A stretch of DNA of 64,000 bases from JAFANK01 sp036741695 (GTDB taxonomy: Bacteria; Vulcanimicrobiota; Vulcanimicrobiia; Eremiobacterales; Eremiobacteraceae): contig DAINRU010000005.1 in assembly GCA_036741695.1 (NCBI GenBank), positions 1-64,000 of the forward strand. Reading direction: 5' to 3'. The position numbers were made by a program, and so were the translations under genes. Numbering within the stretch: position 1 is the stretch's first letter; each line of letters starts with the position of its first letter. This document shows, one piece after another, positions 24,793 to 34,303 of this stretch. The notes under the pieces were generated by a model. That model had not been told where the DNA came from, searched no databases, and worked only from the letters and a program-made list of their open reading frames with translations.

Positions 24793-27700
24793 TCAATGGA
24801 ATTGATACTGCAAGTTCAGCGTGGTCGTCGCATAGCTCGTCACGCTGAGATTGGGCTGTGCCGTGACCAGGTCGAGCGAGAGATAGTCGCGCAGGCGGTA
24901 TGACACGCCGTACGACTGTGTGACGGGGACTTCGAGGGTCGTCTGGTACACGGCCGAGATCGTCGGGGTGACCTTCGTGCGCACTTCGACCGCGAGGTTG
25001 CCCTGCGCGTTGAAGATGAACGACAGCGATTCGATGTTGAGCTGCTGCGCCAGCGCTGCCTCGACCGGATAGAGCAGACTGCGCGACAGCTGGGCGTTGA
25101 AGTAGCTCTGCGCGGTCTGGGTGAGCGTGGTTTGGGCTTGGGTCGAACTCGGTCTGCTCAGGCTTGCGATCTGCGGCGCATGGAGCAGGGTCGCGATGAT
25201 CTGATCGCGGCTCATGGTTGGATTCGACGTCAGGTCTGTGTTGAGATTGTCCACCCGACCGGTGACATGCAGCGTGATCTCCGCGCCGCCAGTGTTGGTC
25301 ACCGCGATCACGTCCATCGTGGGGAGCAGGCCGCTCTCGTGATCGAACGTGACCGTCCCTGAGACGAGCCGGAAGTTCGTGTCGAAGTAGCCCACTTGGC
25401 CGCGCACCGCGTAGAACTGCCCGTCGAGTGTCGGAGCGCGCAGGTTGCCACCGATGACGATGCCGCCGGCCGTGGTGAGGTCGATCGCGTTGCCCCCGCG
25501 CACGCGGACGTTCGGTCCAGCGGTCAGCGCCAGGTTGACGTCGGCCGCGGGCAGCGCGATGCCGGTCGGCGCGGGGGTCGGTTCGCCGATCGTCGTCAGC
25601 GTGTGCACCTTGTCGCCCCACACGCCGCCGCCGTAGACGATGGTGTGGCCGGGCTGGAGCTTGGGCACGCCGGGCGCCTCTTCCGGCGCGTTCTGCGCGC
25701 TGAGCGCGGCGGAGCCCGTGGCGAGATCGTAGATCGCGGAGAAGGGGATGGTCGTGTTGGACAGCGTCACCGATCCCTCGACGTACGGCGTGACCCCCGA
25801 GCGCGTCATGGCGAGATCCCCGTCGACCGTGCCGTTGATCCAGCCCGGCACGTCGACCTGGGCGCTGTGAAAACCGACGCGCGACGAGAACTGCAGACCG
25901 GCGTTGGCGCGCAACCCCTCGGCCGGCACGATGTGCGCCGCGCCTCGCGCGTCGATCGTGCCTCTGCCTGCACGCGCCTGTATGCCGGCGAGCGTGATCG
26001 TGTCGCGATCGAAGCTGACGTTGGCGTTCAGGTCGGTGAGCGGAACGGTCTGCAGCGGCGAGGTCACGGTGGCGGAGCGGATCTGTGCCGACCCCTTACC
26101 GACCGGGTCGCCGGCATTGCCGAAGATCGAGGCATCTGCATTGAGGAAGCCCGTGAGCGTCACGTAGCGTCCGATGATCGGGTCGAGCACTGCCAGATCG
26201 ATCTTCTGCGCACGCATGGTCAGCTCGACCGGACGCTCCTTGGGACCAAGCGCGAGCGGCTGCAGCTGGAGAGGGAGTTGGCCTCCGAGCGTCAGGTGGC
26301 CACGATTGCCGGCGAAGATCAGCTCAGTGTCGCCGATGCTCACCGAGCCGGGAGCGTAGGTGGCGTTGATATTGGCCCGGTCGAACGCGATGCCGTAGAT
26401 CGTCGCATGCCCGGCGTCGATGCTGAGCGCCGCCCGCGGCTCATGCAGCGAGCCCGTCAGATGCACGTCCGCCGTGGCACTGCCACCGAGCGCGCCCGGC
26501 ACACGCATCGCCGTGGCGACAGCGGCGAGGTCGGCGGCAGACAACGCTGCCTTGCCGTCAAGCCGCTCGTGCTCGAACGTGTAGCGCCCCTCGGCTGTGG
26601 CGACGAGATAGGGAAGCGTCAAGTCGCCGCGCGAGAGCGTCACGCCCGCGGCGTCGCTTGTCAGCGTTCCACTGAGCTCGTCGATCGACATCCGCCGCGC
26701 GCGGCCACCATGCAGCGCGAATGTCGCAGTGCCGATCGGGTTGTGCAGCGTGCCGGTCATCTGGCCCTCGGCGTCGAGACGGCCGGTGACGCCCAGCGCT
26801 TCTTGGTGGAAGAGCGGTAGCACGGCGGCCAGGTCGACGCTGCGCAGCCGCGCCTTCAGACGGTAGGTCGCAGTACGCAGATCGGGCAGCCGCGATCGGT
26901 TCGGCGTGAATCGCGCCGTGCCCGACACGGTCGCCGCTCCCACCGAGCCGTCCTGACGAACGACCGCGCGCAACGTGCCGCCGCGGCTGTAGAAGTCGGC
27001 GTCGATGTGGCCGAGGGGGTAATCGCGCACGGCAGCGTCGTCGAGGTTGAGCTTGCCGCCCCAGGCTAGTTCGCCCGGTTCTGAAGCCACGTCGATGTTG
27101 AAATCGCCCGTGCCTGCGAAGACGTCTGCGCCGCCGAAAAAGTCGTTGAAATCTGTCATGTCCACATGCGGGCTTGCCGCCTGCACCGCGAACCCAGCAC
27201 GTGAGATGTCGCCATCGAGCGCGAAGCGTGAGCTGCCCACCTGCACCGAGGCGCTGCGCAGCGTGACGGCGCCGGGTCGTGCCTGCATCCGTCCACGCAA
27301 TTCGTTGAAGACCACGCCTCGGATCGTGCCGACGCCTGCGTCGATGTTGCCGGCGAGCTGCGGCGCACCCGCGTTGCCGCCGACGCGGACGTTCGCGGTG
27401 AACGAGCCGGTCAACGGTGCGCGCGAAGCGGTGAAGCGGTTCAGACCGGCGAGATCACCATCGCGAATGCTGAGGTCAAGCGCGAGCGGGCGAACGGATG
27501 CACCCGCGTTCAGGCCGCTGACGCTGCCGCTGATCGTGGCGCGATTGCCGGCGAAAGCGACGCGGCTCGCGTTCGAGCGCAGCGTAGCGGCAGCATATCG
27601 CAGGTCCAGGTCGCCCGCGAACGGCTCGTTGTCGTAGGACGAACGCACGGTGCCGGCGGCGACGATGCGCGGCTGCGACATCGTTCCGTCGAGCGTCGCG

Positions 27701-30009
27701 AAGCCGACGGCAGATCCGCCATGCAACGGCATGCTCGGAGCATCGAGCGCCGCGAGGTCAAGGTGCGGCGAGAACGCCTCGAGATGTCCGCTCATGTCGC
27801 CCGCAGCCGCAGGCGTGATGCTCCCCGCAGCCCACACGACTGCTCCTGGAGCAGCGACGCTCCCGAGCAACGCAGTCGTCGCACCGCTCGAATCCACGAG
27901 CATCGACCCGTCGCGCACGTTGACGCCCGCGATGCTCGCGTCTACGCTGTGGGCTTGGAACCTGAGCACGTACTCCGAGCCCGAAAGCGCGAGTGAGAAC
28001 GCGCCGCTCGCCCGGCCGCGGGGATGCATGCGAGGAAACGCAGGCGCGAACGCCGCCAGATCCGCCGTACCGCTGCCCTCAAGCGCCGCGGCGCTCACCG
28101 AGAGGCGGGGCGTGACGAGCAGATCGCCGTGCGCGGTCGCCGCGAGTGAGCCCCCGCTCAAACTCGCGTGCACGATGTGGACGCGTCCGTTGCGTCCGCC
28201 GGCCACGAGACTGGCATCGCCCAAGCCGACGCCGTCGACCACAAGATGCGCCGCCCGCGCATCCACACCCACCCCCGGCAGATCGGCCTGGCCGTTGACG
28301 AAGGCGGCCCCATCCACGGTTGTATCTAATGATGGCAGTGCGCCGGAGACGGAGCTCACATCGGCCAGAGCGACGCGCCCGCCGCGCACGTGCACGCCGG
28401 CATGCGATGCCACAAGCCAGCCCCAGATGTCGGCTGGTCTGCCGGGCCTGCGCGCCACGGTGGCCGTGACGAACACCTCGCCGTCGCGCGATCGCAAGAG
28501 CGCTGGGCCGTAGGCGATGCGTTGCGGCCCGGCGCCAAAGAACGCCTGCAGCGAACTGCCGCCACCACCTGATAGCTGCGCGTACCCGTTCGCCTCCGGC
28601 GCGCCGATCGGTCCCTGCAGCGTCGCGAGCACGCGGACCGTCCCGAGCGCATTGACATTGGCCGCGTAGGGCACGAGGCGTGACGGTGCGCTCGCCTGGA
28701 CGAGCACCATCGTGTCGATCGGCGATCCGTGGAGGTCGATGTCGCCCTGCGCCCACAGACGTGCGCCGTGGTAGTCGAGGTCAAGCGCCGTCGCGGTCAG
28801 GTGCCACCCAGTGTAGTAGAGCGTACCCATCACGTGCGGGAGCGCGGCGCCGGCGTACTGCGCGTCGCGCGCTCGAAACGACCCTGCGACGCGGATATCG
28901 CTCAGCGGCCCGTCGACGCGCATGGCGGCCCAGAACGGTCCGCTCACCGGTTGTCGCCGCGAGAAGGCGAAGAGCGCGCGTTCGCGCTTGAGATCCCCCT
29001 CCTGCGATGCGGCGAAGGCGAGGCGCATCGGTCCCAACACTTGGATGAGACCCCGCGCGCGCAGCGGCACGCCCGCCGCGGTCCCGGTCAAAAGCGGGGT
29101 CGAGATCGATCCATCTTGGTAATGTAAACGGCAGAACACGTCTCGCACCGGCACGTCGAGCGGCGTGAGCCGCAAGCGAGCGATGCGCACTGTCGCGTCA
29201 GCGCTGAGATGCCATTTGTGCGGCGACCCGGCGGCATAGCCGACCGAATAGGCGAACATGTGCACCGACGCGGTGCCGCCCTCGTCGATGAAGGCGGTCG
29301 CCGGTGCTAGCGCGTCGACGACCGGGGCGAGCGGAATGTCATCCGAATCGATCGTCGCACGCCCAAAGCCCACACTGTCATCGGTGAAGAGCCGGGCGCG
29401 GATGGGAGCGCTGCCGCGCACGCTGCGCAACGTCGCGCTCAGATCGCCACTGCTGTGTCCGGCGTCGAACGAGAGCCGCATATCGATCCCGTCGATGGAA
29501 AACGTCTTGCCCACGGCGACGACGGCCTGCGGATCCAGCACGGTGATCTCGCCGCGAGCGACGATGACGCGCAGGCGCAGCGGCGCGCCGCGCGCGGGCG
29601 CGGGCGGCGCGCCGGGGCGCGGCAGCAACGGCTCGAAATTCCAGCTGCCGTCGTCATGGCGGATCACGAGCACGTGCGGGTCCTCGAGCACGATCTCGCG
29701 CAATCCCAGGGCGCGATCCCCACGCCCGAGCAGGCCGGCCGGATCGATGTCGACCTCAACGTGTTTCACGGCGAGGAAGAGCTCGCCGCGGTTGTCGGTG
29801 ACGTCGAGATCGTCGATGCGGACGCGGTGTGGGCCAAGTCTCAGATGTGCGCTGGCCAGATGATAGCCGCGCTGCCAGATGATGAAGCGCAGGCCCATGG
29901 TCGCGAGCGCGGTCCGCCCAGATGGAAAGGCCATGATGAGCGCAAGCAGGGCCGCCAGCGCGACGACGGCGACGATGGAGATGACGGCCGCGACTTTCAG
30001 CCTGCGCAT
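24793..30009 (-). CDS. tamB: TamB-like (DUF490/AsmA-like) envelope transport protein
   Basis: The product has 1738 residues. It opens with a membrane anchor (VAAVISIVAVVALAALLALIMAF, about 6-28), then VRIDDLDVTDNRGELFLAVKHVEVDID and DPHVLVIRHDDGSWNFEPLLP, typical of AsmA-like starts. The long middle is repeated amphipathic beta structure, expected to form a hydrophobic groove. The C-terminal DUF490 domain (about 1400-1738) has VRGGNAIDLTTAGGIVIGGNLRAPTLDGQFYAVRGQVGYFDTNFRLVSGTVTF and ends in a strand with terminal aromatic residues (LNLQYQFH). Such proteins bridge the inner and outer membrane and are linked to phospholipid transport and barrel assembly. It lies directly upstream of bamA; tamB is more often paired with tamA. 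I see no tamA. Confidence 0.92.
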   Translation of the reverse strand: MRRLKVAAVISIVAVVALAALLALIMAFPSGRTALATMGLRFIIWQRGYHLASAHLRLGPHRVRIDDLDVTDNRGELFLAVKHVEVDIDPAGLLGRGDRALGLREIVLEDPHVLVIRHDDGSWNFEPLLPRPGAPPAPARGAPLRLRVIVARGEITVLDPQAVVAVGKTFSIDGIDMRLSFDAGHSSGDLSATLRSVRGSAPIRARLFTDDSVGFGRATIDSDDIPLAPVVDALAPATAFIDEGGTASVHMFAYSVGYAAGSPHKWHLSADATVRIARLRLTPLDVPVRDVFCRLHYQDGSISTPLLTGTAAGVPLRARGLIQVLGPMRLAFAASQEGDLKRERALFAFSRRQPVSGPFWAAMRVDGPLSDIRVAGSFRARDAQYAGAALPHVMGTLYYTGWHLTATALDLDYHGARLWAQGDIDLHGSPIDTMVLVQASAPSRLVPYAANVNALGTVRVLATLQGPIGAPEANGYAQLSGGGGSSLQAFFGAGPQRIAYGPALLRSRDGEVFVTATVARRPGRPADIWGWLVASHAGVHVRGGRVALADVSSVSGALPSLDTTVDGAAFVNGQADLPGVGVDARAAHLVVDGVGLGDASLVAGGRNGRVHIVHASLSGGSLAATAHGDLLVTPRLSVSAAALEGSGTADLAAFAPAFPRMHPRGRASGAFSLALSGSEYVLRFQAHSVDASIAGVNVRDGSMLVDSSGATTALLGSVAAPGAVVWAAGSITPAAAGDMSGHLEAFSPHLDLAALDAPSMPLHGGSAVGFATLDGTMSQPRIVAAGTVRSSYDNEPFAGDLDLRYAAATLRSNASRVAFAGNRATISGSVSGLNAGASVRPLALDLSIRDGDLAGLNRFTASRAPLTGSFTANVRVGGNAGAPQLAGNIDAGVGTIRGVVFNELRGRMQARPGAVTLRSASVQVGSSRFALDGDISRAGFAVQAASPHVDMTDFNDFFGGADVFAGTGDFNIDVASEPGELAWGGKLNLDDAAVRDYPLGHIDADFYSRGGTLRAVVRQDGSVGAATVSGTARFTPNRSRLPDLRTATYRLKARLRSVDLAAVLPLFHQEALGVTGRLDAEGQMTGTLHNPIGTATFALHGGRARRMSIDELSGTLTSDAAGVTLSRGDLTLPYLVATAEGRYTFEHERLDGKAALSAADLAAVATAMRVPGALGGSATADVHLTGSLHEPRAALSIDAGHATIYGIAFDRANINATYAPGSVSIGDTELIFAGNRGHLTLGGQLPLQLQPLALGPKERPVELTMRAQKIDLAVLDPIIGRYVTLTGFLNADASIFGNAGDPVGKGSAQIRSATVTSPLQTVPLTDLNANVSFDRDTITLAGIQARAGRGTIDARGAAHIVPAEGLRANAGLQFSSRVGFHSAQVDVPGWINGTVDGDLAMTRSGVTPYVEGSVTLSNTTIPFSAIYDLATGSAALSAQNAPEEAPGVPKLQPGHTIVYGGGVWGDKVHTLTTIGEPTPAPTGIALPAADVNLALTAGPNVRVRGGNAIDLTTAGGIVIGGNLRAPTLDGQFYAVRGQVGYFDTNFRLVSGTVTFDHESGLLPTMDVIAVTNTGGAEITLHVTGRVDNLNTDLTSNPTMSRDQIIATLLHAPQIASLSRPSSTQAQTTLTQTAQSYFNAQLSRSLLYPVEAALAQQLNIESLSFIFNAQGNLAVEVRTKVTPTISAVYQTTLEVPVTQSYGVSYRLRDYLSLDLVTAQPNLSVTSYATTTLNLQYQFH

Positions 30010-30072
30010 GTGTACTGGTTATTCCCGTTCATGGCAACGAAAACCCAGGCCACGTATTGCGGCCGTCACGAG

Positions 30073-30211
30073 CGCCCTAGCGCGCCCGGGGTTGCACGCG
30101 CGGGGACGCGGCGAATCCACGGAGCTTTCTAAGCTTCGCCGCTCAACTTCGAACTCGGCAGGCTCGTTCTCAGAAGCCCCTGCTTCGTGCAACCCCGGAC
30201 GCGCTAGGGCG
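30073..30211. repeat. 139-base element with 26-base terminal inverted repeats
   Basis: The arms at 30073-30098 and 30186-30211 are reverse complements with 25 of 26 bases matching; both read through a GTTGCACG end and a CGCCCTAG end. The interior has more pairing: GCGGCGAA (30108-30115) with TTCGCCGC (30135-30142), AGCTT (30123-30127) with AAGCT (30131-30135), and GAAGC (30073+100, at 30173-30177) with GCTTC (30182-30186). It lies between the gyrB stop and the tamB start, both on the minus strand. It could be a small non-autonomous mobile element, a REP-like unit or a large termination or processing structure. It carries no gene. Confidence 0.75.
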
Positions 30212-30222
30212 TAGGCGAGAAG

Positions 30223-32154
30223 TCACACGTCGAGATTGACGACGTCGCGTGCGTTATCGGCGATGAACTGCTTGCGCGGTTCGACCTTCTCGCCCATGAG
30301 AATGGTGAACATCTCGTCTGCTGCGACCGCATCGTCGAGCAGTACCTTGCGCACGATGCGGCGCTCGGGATCCATGGTGGTCTCCCACAGCTGCTCGGGG
30401 TCCATCTCGCCCAGGCCTTTGTACTGCTGGATGGTCGCTCCGTCACCCACCTCGGCGAGCGCGCGATCGCGATCCTCTTCCCGGTAGCAATAGATGATCT
30501 TCTTCCCTTTGCGCACCTGGTAGAGCGGCGGCTGTGCGATGAACAGATGTCCTTCTTCGATGAGCTTGGGCATGTAGCGGAAGAAGAACGTGAGCAACAG
30601 CGTTCGGATGTGCGCGCCATCCACGTCGGCGTCGGTCATGATGTAGATGCGATGATAGCGCAGCTTGCTGATGTCGAAATCTGACTGGAATCCGGCGCCG
30701 AGCGCGGTGATGAGCGTGCGGATCTCCTCGTGGCCGACGATCTTGTCGAGGCGTGCCTTCTCCACGTTGAGGATCTTGCCGCGCAGGGGCAGGATGGCTT
30801 GGAAGTGGCGGTCGCGGCCGAGCTTGGCGCTGCCGCCGGCTGACTCGCCTTCGACGAGGAACACCTCGCTGCGCGCAGGATCGCGCTCCGAGCAGTCGGC
30901 CAGCTTGCCCGGCAACGAACCGCCGTCGAGCGCGCTCTTGCGCCGCGCGAGATCGCGCGCTTTGCGCGCCGCCTCGCGTGCGCGGGCCGCGTTGGCGCAT
31001 TTTTCCACGAGCTTGCGCGCCGGGCCTGGGTTCTCTTCGAGATAGAAGGTCATCGCTTCGGCAACGACCTCATCCACGGCACCGCGAGCTTCGGCGCTTC
31101 CCAGCTTGGCCTTGGTCTGGCCTTCGAATTCTGGATTCGGGATCTTCACCGAGATGACCGCAGTCAGGCCCTCGCGCACGTCCTCGCCCGAGAGGTTGGC
31201 CTCGGACTCTTTGAGGATGTTGTTCTTCTTCGCGTAGTTGTTGAGCACGCGGGTCAGCGCCGAACGGAACCCCGCCAGATGCGTGCCGCCGTCGACGGTG
31301 TGGATGTTGTTGGCATACGCGAGCACGTTTTCGATGTAGCCTTCATTGTACTGAAAGGCGACTTCGACTTCGATCTTGCCGCGCGTGCCCACCACGTAGC
31401 GCACGTCGTGCAGCGGACCTTTGTTCTTGTTGAGATGCTCGACGAAGCTCTTGATGCCCCCTTCGTAGGCGAACGACTGCTTCTTGTCGTTGCGCTCGTC
31501 GACCAGATTGATGCGCAGCCCGCGGTTGAGGAAGGCGAGCTCGCGCAGCCGCTGCTGGAGGATATCGAAGGAGAAGTCGAGTGTCGAGAAGATCTGGGCG
31601 TCGGGTTTGAAATGCTGCAGCGTGCCGGTACCCTCGGCCTCGCCGAGCACCTTAAGCTTCGATACGGCAATGCCGCGGGCGAACTTCTGCTCGTAGAGCT
31701 TCCCGTCGCGCTTGACCCGAGTGATCACCCATTCCGAGAGCGCGTTGGTCACGGAGACGCCCACGCCATGCAGGCCGCCCGACACCTTATAGCCGAGGGT
31801 GTCGAACTTGCCGCCGGCGTGCAGCGTCGTCATGACGACCTCGATGGCGGGCTTGCCTTCTGACGCGATGACGTCCACCGGGATGCCGCGGCCGTCGTCC
31901 TCCACCGAGAGCGAACCGTCTTTGTGGATGACGACGTCGATGGTGGTGCAAAAGCCGGCGAGCGCCTCGTCGACCGCGTTGTCGATCGCTTCGAAGGCGA
32001 TCTGGTGCAGGCCGCGGGTGCTCGTGTCGCCCACGTACATGCCCGGGCGCTTGCGCACGCCTTCCAAGCCCTTGAGAACCTTGATATTCTCCGCGCCGTA
32101 CCCGTCGCTCGAGCGACGGCTCGCGCCGGCCTGTGTCTCCTTAGCTGGGGTCAA
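30223..32154 (-). CDS. gyrB: DNA gyrase subunit B
   Basis: The product has 643 residues, full length for the short GyrB type. The GHKL ATPase domain (about 20-230) has IDNAVDEALAG, DDGRGIPV and GLHGVGVSVTNALS. The Toprim domain has VEGESAGGSAKLGRDRHFQAILPLRGKILNVEKARLDK and TDADVDGAHIRTLLLTFFFR. The C-terminal part ends PRKQFIADNARDVVNLDV. With GyrA (not in the window) it supercoils DNA. The start is TTG at 32154 with GAAGAAG about nine bases upstream; no ATG exists before the conserved YGAENIKVLKGLEGVRKRPGMYVG. Confidence 0.98.
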   Translation of the reverse strand: MTPAKETQAGASRRSSDGYGAENIKVLKGLEGVRKRPGMYVGDTSTRGLHQIAFEAIDNAVDEALAGFCTTIDVVIHKDGSLSVEDDGRGIPVDVIASEGKPAIEVVMTTLHAGGKFDTLGYKVSGGLHGVGVSVTNALSEWVITRVKRDGKLYEQKFARGIAVSKLKVLGEAEGTGTLQHFKPDAQIFSTLDFSFDILQQRLRELAFLNRGLRINLVDERNDKKQSFAYEGGIKSFVEHLNKNKGPLHDVRYVVGTRGKIEVEVAFQYNEGYIENVLAYANNIHTVDGGTHLAGFRSALTRVLNNYAKKNNILKESEANLSGEDVREGLTAVISVKIPNPEFEGQTKAKLGSAEARGAVDEVVAEAMTFYLEENPGPARKLVEKCANAARAREAARKARDLARRKSALDGGSLPGKLADCSERDPARSEVFLVEGESAGGSAKLGRDRHFQAILPLRGKILNVEKARLDKIVGHEEIRTLITALGAGFQSDFDISKLRYHRIYIMTDADVDGAHIRTLLLTFFFRYMPKLIEEGHLFIAQPPLYQVRKGKKIIYCYREEDRDRALAEVGDGATIQQYKGLGEMDPEQLWETTMDPERRIVRKVLLDDAVAADEMFTILMGEKVEPRKQFIADNARDVVNLDV

Positions 32155-32225
32155 ATCGGTCTTCTTCCCTCACGCCTGTGCGCACGGCGAATGCGTCTGC
32201 GCATCTAGAGGCGGCAGTCTTCCGC

Positions 32226-33179
32226 TTATCGAGTGTGGTTCTCGCGCGGCGCCCGACGCGCCTCTTGGTTTTGCGGTGCGACGTCGCCGAATAACACACT
32301 CGTCCAATCACGACCGAGCACATCTGTGACCAGCGCGCGACCGATGTCGCGTTGCGGCAGGCCGCTTTGCAGCATGACGTAGCTCCAGGCGACGACCCGG
32401 TCCTCCGCCGTGAGCGCGGCGCGGCGCAGGCGCCGAGCGGCGGCGTCGACGTCGAACTGCCAGCGTGCCAGCAGTCGCTGCCTCGTGCGTTCGTAGGCCG
32501 TCGCGGTCGTGCGCGGCAGCGCCACGCGCACGTCGGCGAGCGAGAGCCACGGCGCGTGCATGAGCGCGCGTTCGATCGCTCCAAGTGTCCGCCGGCGTTT
32601 GCCGTCGGCGCATGGCGCGCACACGTGCACGGCGCTCGACTCGGGCGCGAAGCGCCGTCCGCACGAGGCGCATATCTTCCAGCCCGCCCGGTCGCGCTCG
32701 GCATCCAGCGCCTGTTGCATCGCCGCCACGCGGGCCAGTATGGTGGCGATGTCTTCAGCGCTGCGGTCGTCGGCCGGTTCGCTTCTGCGCGACGTTGGCA
32801 GAGCGCGCGGCCGGACCGGCTCTCGCCCGCGCGTCCTCTCGGAGTCGAGCAGCAATTTCGTGCGGCCGCTGGCGACCATGAAGCGCAGCTTGAGTAACCG
32901 TTCGTGGGGAAACGCGCGCTGCAGCACGCTCATGATGCGCGGCGCGTGCAGGCTGAGCTCGTCGCTCCACGCACTGCTCGCGGTGAGGACGGTGAGCACG
33001 CCGTTGCGGAATCTCGTCGGGCGGCTGCGCCGAGCGACCTCTGCACCCACGGCCTTTTCCCAGGCCGCCGCGAACGCGGCAGCTGCTTCGTCTGCTGAGG
33101 CGGAACCCGAACCGCGAATCCCACTTGCCCGCGGCGTCCAGCCGGCGATCAGCGCTTTGAGGCTGCGCGGTCCGTTCAC
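32226..33179 (-). CDS. DciA-like (DUF721) protein with a C-terminal zinc ribbon
   Basis: The product has 317 residues. The N-terminal domain (about 30-105) fits DUF721/DciA: AFAAAWEKAVGAEVARRSRPTRFRNGVLTVLTASSAWSDELSLHAPRIMSVL. DciA helps load the replicative helicase in bacteria without DnaC or DnaI. The rest is unusual: ICASCGRRF (C170, C173) and HVCAPCADGKRRR (C187, C190) form a Cys4 zinc ribbon, followed by a basic helical tail of about 125 residues. Position between recF and gyrB is the usual one for this family. GTG or ATG overlaps recF by four bases. Confidence 0.8.
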   Translation of the reverse strand: MNGPRSLKALIAGWTPRASGIRGSGSASADEAAAAFAAAWEKAVGAEVARRSRPTRFRNGVLTVLTASSAWSDELSLHAPRIMSVLQRAFPHERLLKLRFMVASGRTKLLLDSERTRGREPVRPRALPTSRRSEPADDRSAEDIATILARVAAMQQALDAERDRAGWKICASCGRRFAPESSAVHVCAPCADGKRRRTLGAIERALMHAPWLSLADVRVALPRTTATAYERTRQRLLARWQFDVDAAARRLRRAALTAEDRVVAWSYVMLQSGLPQRDIGRALVTDVLGRDWTSVLFGDVAPQNQEARRAPRENHTR

Positions 33180-34297
33180 GGGCGCACGGCCTGCGTCAGC
33201 CGTCCGGCATGGATCTCGAACACGCTTGCCTGCGTGCCGGCGGCGAGCTCGGGCGCATCGGTGGACGTCACGAAGGCCTGCTCGCAGTTCTCGATGCTGC
33301 TCATGAACGATTGGCGCCGCGCAGGATCGAGCTCCGAGAGCACGTCGTCGAGGAGCAACAGCGGCGGTTCGCCCGCAGCCTTGGCCAGCAGCGCATACTC
33401 GGCCGCTTTCGCCGCGAGCACCGCTGTGCGCTGCTGCCCTTGCGAGCCGAATCGTGAGAGCATCTCGCCCCCGAGCGCAAAGCTCACGTCGTCTCGGTGC
33501 GGACCGACAAGTGACGTCTTGCGGGCGAGCTCAGCCGCCATGCTCGCGGCAAGCGCGGTCTCGAGCGCCTGCAACACGGCTCCCGGCGACTCGTCGCCGG
33601 CGGGCAACGCGGGCGACGAGAGGTAGGCGAGCTCGAGCGCCGGCTGTTCGCCCACCCAGCGCGCGTGGACGAGCGCCGCCTCGCGCGCGATCGTGCGCAC
33701 GTATGCGGCACGTGCGCAGATGAGCTGCGAGCCGACCAGCGCGAGTTGTTCGTTATAGGTCGAGAGCAGCTTGCGGTCCACGCCGGGGTGTGACTTGAGC
33801 AGCGCGTTCTTCTGCAAGACGATCTTCGTGTAGCGGGCATGCTGGCGGTAGTATGCGCGATCGGCTTGCGAGAGCGCGACATTGAGGAACCGCCGGCGCA
33901 ACGCGGGCGGTCCGGAGACGAGCTGCAGATCGAACGGCATGAACGTCACGGCGGCGATGCCGCCTAGGAATTGCGCGTACGGCACGGTACGCCCGTTGCG
34001 CAAGAAGCGCTTGCGCGCGCCATCGCCCACCCGGGTGATGATGCACGCCGCTTGCACGTCGCCCGTCTTCGTGCGCACGCGGGCGGCGACGCGCGCCAAT
34101 GGGGTGCCGCTACGCACGAGATCCGCTTCGCGCGCCGCTCGGAACGATTTACCGGTCGCGAGCAGCGATATCGCTTCGAGCAGGTTGGATTTGCCCTGCG
34201 CGTTGTGGCCGATGAAGATGCACACGCCGCCCGGCGGTTCGAAATGCAGAGCGGCGTAGTTGCGGAAGTTCGCGAGGTCGAGCGTGCTGACGCGCAC
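33176..34297 (-). CDS. recF: DNA replication and repair protein RecF
   Basis: The product has 373 residues, usual RecF length. Walker A is IGHNAQGKSNLLEAI (about 28-42), the ABC-type signature region is RFGSQGQQRTAVLAAKAAEY and Walker B is PLLLLDDVLSELD. The start STLDLANFRNY is the family hallmark. RecF loads RecA at gaps in damaged DNA. It follows dnaN by six bases and overlaps the DciA-like gene, so dnaN, recF and dciA form one unit. Confidence 0.98.
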   Translation of the reverse strand: MRVSTLDLANFRNYAALHFEPPGGVCIFIGHNAQGKSNLLEAISLLATGKSFRAAREADLVRSGTPLARVAARVRTKTGDVQAACIITRVGDGARKRFLRNGRTVPYAQFLGGIAAVTFMPFDLQLVSGPPALRRRFLNVALSQADRAYYRQHARYTKIVLQKNALLKSHPGVDRKLLSTYNEQLALVGSQLICARAAYVRTIAREAALVHARWVGEQPALELAYLSSPALPAGDESPGAVLQALETALAASMAAELARKTSLVGPHRDDVSFALGGEMLSRFGSQGQQRTAVLAAKAAEYALLAKAAGEPPLLLLDDVLSELDPARRQSFMSSIENCEQAFVTSTDAPELAAGTQASVFEIHAGRLTQAVRP

Positions 34298-34303
34298 CGC
34301 GCA

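Noticed and set aside
25396..26820. Long plus-strand frame of 474 codons
   Set aside because: It lies antisense to tamB, has an Arg/His/Asp-rich product without motifs, and is an effect of high GC at third positions.
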